Below, piece by piece: positions 1 to 9,709 of a stretch of 23,760 bases of DNA (the stretch's first letter is position 1; each line of letters begins with the position of its first letter). The position numbers and the translations under genes were made by a program. The stretch is from Phlegmacium glaucopus (lineage: Eukaryota > Basidiomycota > Agaricomycetes > Agaricales > Cortinariaceae): the NCBI GenBank assembly GCA_015039465.1, contig MU130662.1, forward strand, positions 106,780 through 130,539, given 5' to 3'. The notes below the pieces were generated by a model. It was not told where the DNA came from, made no database searches, and saw nothing but the letters and a program-made list of their open reading frames with translations.

Positions 1-223
1 GGAGCAGAACGCAGCATTTATATTTATATTTTATATTTCGGATGCTATTCCTTTTATATTTAAGTACTCGAAACTTGTATGTTTTCCTCAGTTCGAATAT
101 CGACTTAGTTTCCCACTCTTGGTCTTCCTCTAAGTTCTTTGCAACTTCCGGTTCCGCTCTGCTCCGTCTTACTCCGAAATCTAGGACACGAAGGTTCTGG
201 GTAGCACAGCACATAAGCTGAGG
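1..223. other. No recognisable gene
   Basis: This AT-rich stretch lies downstream of the truncated transposase relic. I find no continuation of that transposase in any minus-strand frame and no other family I recognise. At about 238-280 there is a short imperfect 12-base repeat (GTGACTCCATCC type) that makes up the odd last residues of the neighbouring reading frame. Confidence 0.5.
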
Positions 224-826
224 CTAAGTCCTATCCTTTCCGTGACTCCATCCGTGACTCCGTCCGTTACTCCATCCGAAATTCCGGAACAGAGTTCTCG
301 AACTTAACACTATCCTTCCTTTTTTTGCTCTACCCCTACGTCGCCCAGGAGTCTTTGCATCCTTGGAGGTCTCATCAAGGAACCCAAGTTGTTCCCGAGT
401 GTATGCTGCCATGCGATAAACAAATTCAGCCCGTTTGTCTTCATTGCGCTCTGCTGCAATTTGCTTCAGCTTCTTTACGGAGTATCCTACCCTAGAAAGC
501 TCTCGGAGAATGGTGGAGAAATGCACAGAGATGAAGCGGTTCTCGCGGAGAAGATCCGCAAGTTCGTCAAGGAACCAATCTGGACGATGTCGGACAAGGC
601 GCAGGAGGTATTGAAGATCATCAGATACAAGGAAGCGAGGGCGACTGTGCAGTCCGTATGTGTGCTTGACCACGTTGCCAGTTTCTCTCCATAGGCTGAG
701 TACACGATAGAATGTTCGTTCTGAGAAGCCTACGCAATCTAAGATATCGTCAAGTGATATGAGGCCACGGTCATAGAGGTTCATTGCAGCTAACTTGAGA
801 TCTCGGCTGATTTTGCGGTATGGCAT
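224..826 (-). pseudogene. Truncated Tc1/mariner-type transposase (HTH region and first catalytic Asp only)
   Basis: The reading frame opens at the ATG at 826 (MPYRKISRD). Upstream in-frame ATGs exist, but the family similarity I recognise begins here. The first ~110 residues match the helix-turn-helix DNA-binding part of the Tc1/mariner-type transposases common in basidiomycetes (DDILDCVGFSERTFYR, then RHRPDWFLDELADLL). It continues through YTREQLGFLDETSKD, where the Asp of FLDE is the expected first acidic residue of the DDE triad. After the basic stretch GRRRGRAKKG the similarity stops and the last ~30 residues are low-complexity (WSNGRSHGWSHGK). The remaining half or more of the catalytic domain, with the second and third acidic residues, is missing, so the product cannot be an active transposase. 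A standalone DNA-binding derivative is conceivable, but decay is simpler. No terminal inverted repeats were found. Confidence 0.75.
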
Positions 827-914
827 TATCATGAGGAAGGATGAAGCGATGAAATTATATAAGTACATTATTTTTGAAACTATTCATATTGTTTGTTTGC
901 TGCCAACAATTATG

Positions 915-2662
915 CAATTAGCTGTAACTTGATTGGAAAATACCGATCCTTGATCCTGAAGCGCGGTCTCTATCACTTGCATCCCTTCCAGCACCTTTTA
1001 TTCTTCAAGTCTCCTGCCGACTACCTGTACACCAAGTGGTAGGCGGTGCATCTTTTCGACGTTATATACTAAATAAGCGGTCTTGGCAACGGCATTGTAA
1101 GACTGAACGAGGCACCGTCAACACAAAGTCTAAACCTTCCTCCGTCCACTTCCTATGCCATTCTTCCCTATACATATCTCTTGCTACAATTGATTCACGA
1201 TCCTGGTCAGCAGTTTTTGTATGCATACCATAGAGTTGACTAGCCATAGGATTGTTCGAACGGACGAAGAAAGCGAGGATCTTCTTGATGATTCTAGGTA
1301 ATTGGAGAAGATCTAGGATCGACTTGGCAGCTGGAGAGATCGTTTCGTTGGGACTTGGAGCGTTTGTAATTTGCTGACCGGGTGAGAAAAAATATAATTT
1401 TAGATCCATGGAAATTCATGGAAATTCATCGGAAATCGGCACGTACCCTCATCAGAGAAGGGGAGTTGATATCCGATTTTCAGCCCTTCCCATGTTAGAA
1501 GGTTGGCTAAGCGAAATTGATATGTATACAAGGAGAATGACGCAATTATTGCCAATGGACAACTTCATGGCCTTGCTTTGTCAGAGAGGAACGCACTTGC
1601 TTTAAGGCACGTTTAAAAGCAGGTGTGAGAGGTATCGTGACTATTATCGATGGTTAGCGAACGATTCTAGGTATAGTCACGTAAAATCACTTACCATCTT
1701 CCCAAATAACCCCCTTTCAGTTTGCGACCTTCGTCCCGAAGGTTGCCATGTTGCCAAGGTAAAGGAACGCACTGTCGGAAGTTTGTTTAAAAAAAGGAAA
1801 ATACAAACGTCAAAAATGTGAGAGAATGTACCGTATGATCGTATTGCCATGGCTCTGCCAAAGTGACGCGCTTCAAAAATTCATGCAAGTCCTCAAGATT
1901 GCCTGCCAATCGGGATGTCACAATCAGTAAACCTTCCAATCTCATCAGGGACGACCCGTTGCCCCACATTGGAAATCGTCCAGCGCTAGCTCTTAAACTC
2001 CACACTCCATGGAAATGTGCCGGAATCCTGCACTACCATCCCCAATCGCGATCTTTCTTCCACCACCTGTTACCAGTGTGTCGCCTCCTCCTGTACAGGT
2101 TGGTAGTGAGGCCAATATCCGAGACCTTCTCGATGGCGAGCAGACCGGTGGGGACGGTAGTCTTTACGTGAATTAAAGCACCTGCATCTTGAAGTAGGCA
2201 TGCTATTGACGACGATGTCGCCGATGGACGTCTAACATTACGAGAGTAACCAATTGTGGAATCATAGCCTTTGATGTCCACCGTGTCTGGATGGATACAG
2301 TTAGTTTGCGCATATAGTTTCGAGTAATCTCGGTATACCTTTACACCCATTAGAGAATGTTCACAAGTAGGATCGTTCATGGAGTCGATTCCTGGTCCTC
2401 AGTTCGCAACTGGAGGAATGACGAGGGATTCTTCAACCATGATTTCTGTAACGCAGTTGGTCATTTTTTGAACGACAAGAGTCTTCCTTGCGTAAGCCAT
2501 CGCTGTAGGTGAAATCGCGCCAGAGCGACATCGAGATACGAGTTGAGAAATGGCAAGAGCGTGGATTTTTCTTCTGACAAAGAAGGTGGTGTGGAATAAA
2601 CGGCGGGGAGGGAGTCAATTTTTGACTAGCGCTCCTTTTGTTTCGAGGCGCTAATCCATCTG
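915..2662 (-). pseudogene. Decayed fungal amidase (amidase-signature family, acetamidase-like)
   Basis: Read right to left, pieces of an amidase-signature enzyme (amide hydrolysis by a Ser-Ser-Lys triad) appear in the correct order but in changing frames. The N-terminal WISASKQKER lies near 2632-2660. SRCRSGAISPTAMAYARKT and MTNCVTEIMVEES follow near 2430-2550. DTVDIKGYDSTIGYSRN and VHVKTT-like text lie in 2165-2290, a degraded glycine/serine-rich signature near 2000-2060, and LRASAGRFPMWGN with LAEPWQYDHT in 1810-2000. PLTPAFKRALKQV lies near 1580-1640, EGLKIGYQLPFSD near 1475-1510, LLQLPRIIKKILAFFVRSN and MYREEWHRKWTEEGLDFVLT in 1110-1330, and LPLGVQVVGRRLEE near 985-1045. A GTAAGT donor survives near 1691. 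The catalytic Lys region reads CIHPDT instead of the usual SLKDT, and the signature that carries the catalytic serines is scrambled. In-frame stops, frameshifts and a deletion before the C-terminus make it a clear pseudogene. Family assignment is firm; substrate cannot be given. Confidence 0.85.
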
Positions 2663-3336
2663 TTCAGAACATTGAGTTGTAAGGACACCATGCACGCTGT
2701 TTACAAATGTTTTCTGCCAGGCTTGTTGAAAGAATTAAAGTTTGTCGGATAAAGGTCGGATCATCGTTGGTAATCAGTAAACATTTCAACATTCACGGTT
2801 CAGGTAACATCATATGGAAACAGATTCGCTCACATCTTTCGTGCAGCTTTCGGCTACTACTAAGTCCTGGTCTACACCTACCACCTTCACGAGGTACTTT
2901 TTCACGAACTGAAAGCTTTGGAATCAGGTCCTCGGTCCCTTCTGTTGCCTCTCATTCTGCTGCTTCGTCCAGTGCGCTGGGGTCAGATTGTTCCAACGGT
3001 CCAAGTAGTTCAACAAGCACGTGGACACTGGAAACCACAACGACAACCACCTAACTCGCCACCTGCCATTCCACGTACATTTTCTTAACATCTTTGATTA
3101 TTTCCCGACGATCAATATCAACTTCTATGAATGTACCTCTAGAGGACCGTCAATGTCAGTTAGTTCGCTGGGGCGGCCAGTTATCGTTGTTCAAAGTCAT
3201 AGGCCACAGCCGCGAACTTCTTCCTCAAGGACTCCGTAATTTTACCTGCCGAACCGGGTCAGATCAGCGTTCAAGATTAGACAACTTATTGTCGTATCTG
3301 TGCATTAACTTTCCTCCGCTGTTCGACCTCTCTCTA
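2663..3336. other. Unassigned stretch between two diverging relics
   Basis: This is the space between the 5' end of the amidase relic (minus) and the first recognisable part of the POB3 relic (plus). Plus-strand frames are open for 60-115 codons, but their translations resemble nothing I know. I could not find the POB3 N-terminal domain here. It may hold more decayed coding sequence or an old insertion. Confidence 0.4.
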
Positions 3337-4756
3337 ACAATACTTTCTACGCTGCATCTAGATCACGATCTGATTTAAAACAAAGGCTGAAATTGGTCTG
3401 GTTGCTGGAGATTTGAATCTGAGCTCAGAGGAGGTGTTGGTGTTGAACCTTGACGGCTCGAGGGACGATATGATATGGACATGTCCGCAGATTTCTTGAT
3501 ATTGCGAGGGTAAACCTACGATTACAAGCTCCTTTTTCAATCCATTGCTCGGCTCTTCCTATTACCAAAGGACGACCAACATGTTATATTCGTTGTACGT
3601 TGTCTCTTTCACATCGCTCGCAATCATCAACTAAGCGTCAAAATCCAGTTGGGTTTGAGCACGCCCATCCAACAGGGTCAGACTTTGTATCAATATCTTG
3701 CGATGCAGTTCACGCGAGAAGAGGAGATCACCGGAGAGCGAGTGAGTGTTTATGAAATGCAGAGAGAAATTGTCGATCTTATTTACTTCAGTGAGGACAT
3801 TGCCAAAATACGACAAGTCGAAGAAGAATTACGAAGATCCGACATAGAATTCGTATCCAGCAATTTACGGACTTGGGCTGGCAAGAAAATCATTGATTCA
3901 GGAAGTTTCCAAAGGTTTGTCCACCTTTCATTAGGTGTAGCCGAAGCCTAATACCTGTTTTTCTAGCCAAGATGGACACTCCAAGGTTTCAAAGCTAACC
4001 TCAAAGCCATTCAAAGTGATCTCTTTCTCCTCGAAAGACATATATTCTTCGTCTCCAAATGACCCGCTATGATCGAGATCAACGACATCCACCAAGTGAT
4101 CTTCTCTCGTGTGGATACCGGTGCAGGAGTCTCAACCAGACGAACCTTCGACGCTAAAATCGCCACTAAGATCGGTCAGAACACAATTTACGTCTATCAA
4201 TAGGGATGAACATGAAATCACCGAGGCGTATTGGAAGGATAAAAGGGCGGGGGTGGAGAACGATATGGTAACCCGACGCCGATTTATTGTTTGCTACGGT
4301 TGCCGGCGACGATGATAATGACGATATGCAAAGTCTCCGAAGGATGATGATGATAGTAGTGATGGTGGGTGTTCCTTTACTTATGATTTTTCTTTCTTAG
4401 ATCCTGATGTTAAGGACGTTAAAGCCTCCGGCTCCGATTCTGGATCCCCGAGCGATAGTGATTCAGACTTTTCCGGTGCTAAGACAGCGTCGGACGCTAG
4501 TGGAGATATTTAAGATGCCAAGATGGAGCCAAAACAGACAAGCTTAGGCCAACACCCAAACTCATAGGCTTCTGCTTCAGCTGTTAGTTCTTTAACAAAC
4601 CGAAATCAACGTCTCCAAGAAGGTGAAGAACGGTGACGACGATGTGATGGATGTCGACACTAAGGATAGACTCGCCCGAAACCTAAACAGAAGATGGAAG
4701 GTGATGTTGAAGCTGAAGTTGAGCCTCCCAAAAAGGAGTTGAAGAAGACAGATTAA
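3337..4756 (+). pseudogene. Decayed POB3/SSRP1 (FACT histone chaperone subunit), middle and C-terminal parts
   Basis: SSRP1/POB3 is the smaller FACT subunit, a nuclear histone chaperone. The first ~200 residues are absent here. Ordered pieces follow: TKAEIGLVAGDLNLSSEEVL near 3385-3440; then a long open stretch in 3514-3914 containing [40 protein letters not shown] and [12 protein letters not shown]. Next is an intact 52-base intron (3915 GTTTGT to 3966 CTAG) whose removal gives FQSQDGH, as in the family. After it come LKAIQSDLFLLERHIFFVSK (about 4000-4060), INDIHQVIFSR (about 4079-4110) and TRRTFDAKIATKIGQNTIYV (4137-4195). The acidic Asp/Ser-rich tail (DDDNDDMQ, then SDSGSPSDSDSDFSGAKTAS) and a Lys-rich end (KKELKKTD, stop near 4754) complete it. 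Several frameshifts and an in-frame TAA at about 4511 break it. Since POB3 is normally a conserved housekeeping gene, an intact copy is expected elsewhere in the genome. The retained intron argues against a retrocopy. Confidence 0.85.
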
Positions 4757-5625
4757 TGTTTTGTTTTTCGTATCCTTGTTTCTCATCTTTCGACCAGTCT
4801 GCCGTCAGAAGCAGGAACAGCACTTGCTTTCTGTACTTTTCCTGCGACGTACATTTTTTCGTTTTATATCTTAAACCACGGCAAGCCCAGCGCACAACCT
4901 TTCTCTATAAACAACAGTTATCTGAAACTCTTCTAAAGAATAATGAGAACAAGTCTCGCGGCGCGCGATGTTTCTTGAAGACAAGTCCAAGAAGAATCAG
5001 AGAGTAGTACTTGGTTCAAAAGACAAAAAATAACCAAGGACTAAGTAGAGCCACCTTCTGCTACCGTTCTGTCTAAGCATTATTTAGTTACGGTACCTGT
5101 CCCTTTTGCTGGACTCCTTGTGTGGTAGTGTGACTGGTTTCCAAAAGGCTTTTGGGTACAATGGTTTGATTCATAATTGGAGGAATGGACGCAAATTGCA
5201 TCGTGTTGTTTGTGTGCTAAAGGATACAGATAAGATATGCGGCAGCACTGGAAGCATCTGCGAGAGGGCTAAAAGATACAAGATGAATAGTGGAAGAATT
5301 TGGAGAGACAATGGGTGACTTCCCGTCGCGTTTAGACGCGACAATGAAGTAGCACTGGGTAGAGGTTAAGTCTCTACAATTATGATCATTCTTCAGATGC
5401 ATATTGACCTTTTCAGACGTGTTTAAATTGATAACAAAGAACCAACGAACCAAACAACCAGCGAACATGGACAAAGTTCTGGAGCGAGGGTGATACCAGC
5501 AGCCTTGAAGATGGGCTTTATAATAATAGAAACCTAGGGAGGACCGGAGTAAACAAAGCTCACACTTATGTAATCAAGAACATCTTTGTTCTTATCCCTC
5601 ATCAGTCGCCTTGACCTTCAACGAT
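4757..5625. other. Intergenic, no recognised gene; presumably holds the NLR promoter
   Basis: No protein family is recognisable here on either strand. Both strands are open for 70-85 codons around 5106-5474, and the translations look moderately protein-like (for example GFQKAFGYNGLIHNWRNG on plus), so another decayed exon cannot be excluded. The last ~150 bases before 5626 should contain the NLR promoter and 5' leader, but I see no convincing TATA box. Confidence 0.4.
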
Positions 5626-8600
5626 ATGAAGCGCTCTTCAAGTTTTGAGACTCTTGGCAAGTCCAAGAAACCAAAATATTCATCTCGGAACATCACCGAC
5701 GCTCTTGATTCAAGCGCTGAACTACCAATTTCGACATCGATGGCAATCATAACTAACACCGCTAATCCCATGCCATCCATCCCCACCAGTGCCGCGACTG
5801 CGACTGCGACTGCGACTGGGAGTTTTGAAGTCATTCGAGCCACTGGTATTAACGTTACTGTGAGTTTTCAACTTGGCCAAGCACATTGGCATATTTACAC
5901 AATCATTATCGCCGATCAGACTGGCCATGAACGCCAAGTTTCCGCTTCGGTTTCCACGTTGGCAATCAATGACTGTGCTCCTGTAGCACATGTGGAAGAC
6001 TCCCCACCTGATACCATGATCCAAGCCAACTTGAGATCTACGGAATCAGAAAAATATCCTTCTGTGAGTCGCTCATACACCTACTCCTCTCAGTTATTCC
6101 TGATTATCAACAACAGACTCAGCATTCTGGCTCGGGTTTCTTCGCGAATGCCCAGAATTTCCTCATCGCTGGTGGCACTTTTGTAAGTCTTTTTCGTGTA
6201 CTGTGTAAATGATTTAGCAATAAGTGTATGTAGGTTAATGTTCTCCCTCCCAATCCTGGTGAAGGGCAGCCAAAGATCCCTGTACCTCAGAAACCAAACT
6301 CCAGTCCATTATTTACTGGACGGAAAGATGTGCTCGACCAGCTTGGAAATATTTTTGTCCATCATGCTGATAGTGGACTGATGTTGAGACACTCTTGTCT
6401 CCTCTGGGGAATGGGAGGAATTGGAAAGACCCAGATCTGTCTCAAATTCATAGAAGAAATGTCTGAGAAGTAAGTGTCTTCACCCATTCACAACACTGCC
6501 TTCATTTCTTGCTCTAGGTTTTCACATGTGTTCTGGGTTGATGCCTCCTCTGATGAGAGTATGACAATGTCTCTCAAGGGGATATCCAGTATTCCTGCTG
6601 CACAAGCTTCTGGTATGGATGGCTCAGTTCAATCTGTCCTCCAGTGGATATCTAACATTCAAGAGGAATGGTTAATGGTGTTTGATAATGCTGATGATCC
6701 TCTTCCTGAGGATGTGGCCAAGTTCTTTCCCTCAGGTAACAGAGGTAATATTCTCATTACTAGCAGGAACAGATCCATGGGAAGGATCATATCATTTCAG
6801 AACAGTATTGAGATAAGTGAAATGGAGGAAGCAGATGCTATAACTCTACTTCTGAAGGCTAGCTGTTTGGATGCAGCTAAGCATGTAGAAGTTGCTAGAA
6901 TGATTGTGACTGAGCTTGGCTGCATTCCTCTGGCTGTGAATCATGCTGGTGCTTATATTGAAGCTGGGAATTGTGATATCAATAGATATCTGAGACATTT
7001 CTCCTTGCATCATCAGACTCTCATGTCAGATGCAACATTCAGAGGAGCATCAGATTATGATCGGACAGTATATGGGACTTGGGATTTATCTTTCAAAGAA
7101 ATTGAAAGGAGGGCTGGTGGACAATCCACTGTAGGAAATGCACAAGCAGCCAAGGCAGCAATCCTCATTCTTCAAATATGTGCTTTCTATCATCATAGCA
7201 ATATTCCCACAGATATATTCAGATCTGCTGCTGAGGAGTCCAGGAAACATGTTGTTGATAGTGAGGTAGCTGAAAAGCTACCCCAGGCAATCAGTTTTCT
7301 GGATTATACTCTGCTTCCCTTAGACAGTGATGGTCACTGGGATGACTTCATCTTTGGACAAGGGATTGGTGTCCTTCTCTCTTTCTCCTTGATGAAAAGA
7401 GGACAAACATCTGAAATGTTGTCTGTTCATCCTTTAGTGCACTGCTGGAGTCGTGAGAGAGTGATTAAATCTGAGCAGCAAAGAATGTGTGAGGTGGGAA
7501 GCATGATTTTATCCTGTGCAATTCCTAGGAGATTTACAAGTCATGATTATGCACTGCGACGGATGATTTTTCCACATATCAAGGCAAATGAGCTATATGG
7601 AAAGCAGATAGGACTGATTGAATATTACGATGATAAATGGAGCAATTTTGCACTGGTAATGAGGGAGAATGGAGACTGGAAGAATTCAGAGCAGCTGCAG
7701 GTTCAAGTGATGGACATGAGGAAAAAAGTGCTTGGTGCAGATCATCCAGAGACCCTCATAAGCATAGGAAATCTAGCAAGGACATACAATAATCAGGGAA
7801 GGTGGAATGAGGCAGAGCAGCTGGGTATTGAAGTTTTGGACATACGGAAGAAGGTGCTTGGTGCAGAACATCCATACACCCTCATAAGCATGGGAAATCT
7901 GGCAAACACATACCATAATCAAGGAAGATGGAATGAAGCAGAGCAGCTAGAGGTTCAAGTCATGGACATGAGGAAGAAGATGCTTGGTGCAGAACATCCC
8001 GAGACCCTCATAAGCATAGGCAATCTAGCAAGGACATACAATAATCAGGGAAGATGGAATGAGGCAGAGCAGCTAGGGGTTCAAGTGATGGACATGAGGA
8101 AGAAAATGCTTGGTGCAGAACATCCAGAGACCCTCATAAGCATAGGCAATCTAGCAAGGACATACAATAATCAGGGAAGGTGGAATGAGGCAGAGCAACT
8201 GGGTGTTCAAGTCTTGGACATATGGAAGAAGGTGCTTGGTGCAGAACATCCAGACACCCTCATAAGCATGGCAAATCTAGCAAGTACATACTATAAGCAA
8301 GGAAGATGGAATGAAGCAGAGCAGCTGGAGGTTCAAGTCATGGACATGAGGAAGAAGGTGCTTGGTGCAGAACATCCAGACACCCTCATAAGCATAGGCA
8401 GTCTAGCAAGGACATACAATAATCAAGGAAGGTGGAATGAGGCAGAGCAACTGGGTATTCAAGTTTTGGACATACAGAAGAAGCTGCTAGGTGCAGAACA
8501 TCCATCCACCCTCATAAGCATGGGAAATCTAGCAAGTACATACCATAAGCAAGGAAGATGGAATGAAGCAGAGCAGCTGAAGCTTCAAGTCATGGACATG

Positions 8601-9260
8601 AGGAAGAAGGTGCTTGGTGCAGAACATCCAGACACCCTCATAAGCATAGCCAGTCTAGCAAGGACATACAATAATCAGGGAAGGTGGAATGAGGCAGAGC
8701 AACTGGATATTGAAGTCTTGGACATACAGAAAAAGGTGCTTGGTGTAGAACATCCAGACACCCTCATAAGCATGGGAAATCTGGCAACCACATACTGTAA
8801 TCAAGGAAGATGGAATGAAGCAGAGCAGCTAGAGGTTCAAGTGATGGACATGAAGAATAAGATGCTTGGTGCAGAACATCCAGACACCCTCATAAGCATA
8901 GCCAGTCTAGCAAGGACATACAATAATCAGGGAAGGTGGAATGAGGCAGAGCAACTGGGTATTCAAGTCTTGGACATACAGAAGAAGGTGCTTGGTGCAG
9001 AACATCCAGACACCCTCATAAGCATGGGAAATCTATCAAACATGTACTCTAATCAAGGAAGATGGAATGAAGCAGAGCAGCTGGAGGTTCAAGTGATGGG
9101 CATGAGGAAGAAAGTGCTTGGTGCAGATCATCCACACACCCTCAGAAGCATGCAAAATCTAGCATACATATACCATAATCAAGGAAGATGGAATGATGCA
9201 GAGTACCTGGAGCTTGAAGTCACAAATATAAGAAGGTGCTTGGTTGCAGAGACACATTAA
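5626..9260 (+). CDS. NB-ARC/TPR NLR-type receptor (STAND NTPase with kinesin-light-chain-like TPRs)
   Basis: I model five exons: 5626-5859, 5920-6063, 6117-6182, 6234-6469 and 6518-9260. All introns are GT-AG and 48-60 bases long. The sum is 3423 bases, exactly 1140 codons plus stop. The ATG at 5626 is the first ATG in the frame. Residues 1-126 are Ser/Thr-rich with a basic KSKKPK patch and a (GCGACT)n tract coding Ala-Thr repeats; fold unknown. Residues 127-148 contain a GFFANAQNFLIAGGTF stretch typical of the segment before NB-ARC in agaricomycete NLRs. The Walker A motif GMGGIGKTQ is at 207-215, Walker B WLMVFDNADD at 278-287, the RNBS-B-like GNILITSRN at 303-311 and the GLPL-like LGCIPLAVNHAGAYI at about 360-374. 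Twelve 42-residue TPRs fill about 615-1130. By family analogy it is a cytosolic sensor that oligomerises on ATP binding, with the TPRs as ligand-binding part. It is intact, unlike its neighbours. Splice choice at 6116 versus 6122 is open; both keep frame. Confidence 0.88.
7681..9240 (+). repeat. Coding tandem array: twelve 126-bp TPR units in the NLR
   Basis: Each unit codes 42 residues, with the constant parts LGAEHPDTLIS, NLARTY, NQGRWNEAEQL and VMDMRKK or VLDIQKK. The units differ by only a few bases. They fall into two alternating types. One type reads ISIGNLARTYNNQ; the other reads ISMGNLA.TY followed by a variable pair and Q. The true repeat over most of the array is therefore a dimer of 252 bp. 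The regular alternation is broken near the start, where two ISIGNLARTYNNQ units lie in tandem (units 3 and 4). This is the pattern left by unequal crossing-over or gene conversion. First and last units are the most diverged, as is usual for such arrays. Confidence 0.92.
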
Positions 9261-9330
9261 CAGGCATGTCAAATATAGTAATTATATACCAAATTCAGAG
9301 AAGGTTGACTGAGGCAGAGTAGTTGGAGCT
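9241..9330 (+). pseudogene. Decayed thirteenth TPR unit just past the NLR stop
   Basis: After the stop at 9258-9260 the DNA still resembles a TPR unit in another frame: TLTGMSN, then IYQIQRRLTEAE, then LEL. Compared with the array consensus, about seven bases are missing between GCAGA and GACAC, which shifts the frame and creates the present TAA. A second stop (TAG at about 9320) follows in the old frame. The NLR probably once ended with at least one more repeat. Confidence 0.75.
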
Positions 9331-9338
9331 TCTATATC

Positions 9339-9654
9339 TAGGGATTGTCAGGGGTAACCCTGGGGTATCTCAATGCCAACCTTTACCTGTACACTAGCAA
9401 CCCCTACCCACCCAACCCATGGGTTTACCTGTTCAAAAAGCCCAAAAACACCCAAAATGACCCAGAAATGAGCTAGATATGTGCTAAACAATAGTTACTA
9501 TTGTTTTGGTCATATCTCCTCCAATTATTATCTGTTTTGAATGATCTAGGGCTCATTTTGTAGGTAGCAGGTACAGGAATCCGTACCCATACCCATACCA
9601 CACTGTACCCTACCCACCAACCTGCAGGGGTTGAAAAACCTGTTACAATCCCTA
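9339..9654. mobile_element. Non-autonomous hAT-like element (MITE), 316 bp, with 8-bp target duplication
   Basis: The ends are near-perfect inverted repeats: the left end begins TAGGGATTGTCAGGGGT and the right end, read on the minus strand, begins TAGGGATTGTAACAGGT. It is flanked on both sides by TCTATATC (9331-9338 and 9655-9662), a perfect 8-bp duplication, the length made by hAT transposases. It has no coding capacity. The inside is rich in TACCC/ACCCA runs, with subterminal arrays on both sides. It inserted right behind the decayed last TPR unit. Family assignment rests on duplication length and size; the autonomous partner is not in the window. Confidence 0.85.
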
Positions 9655-9709
9655 TCTATATCCACACCTTGTCAAATATACCCGAGTTAGTCCGTGAAAA
9701 TGAAGTTGA

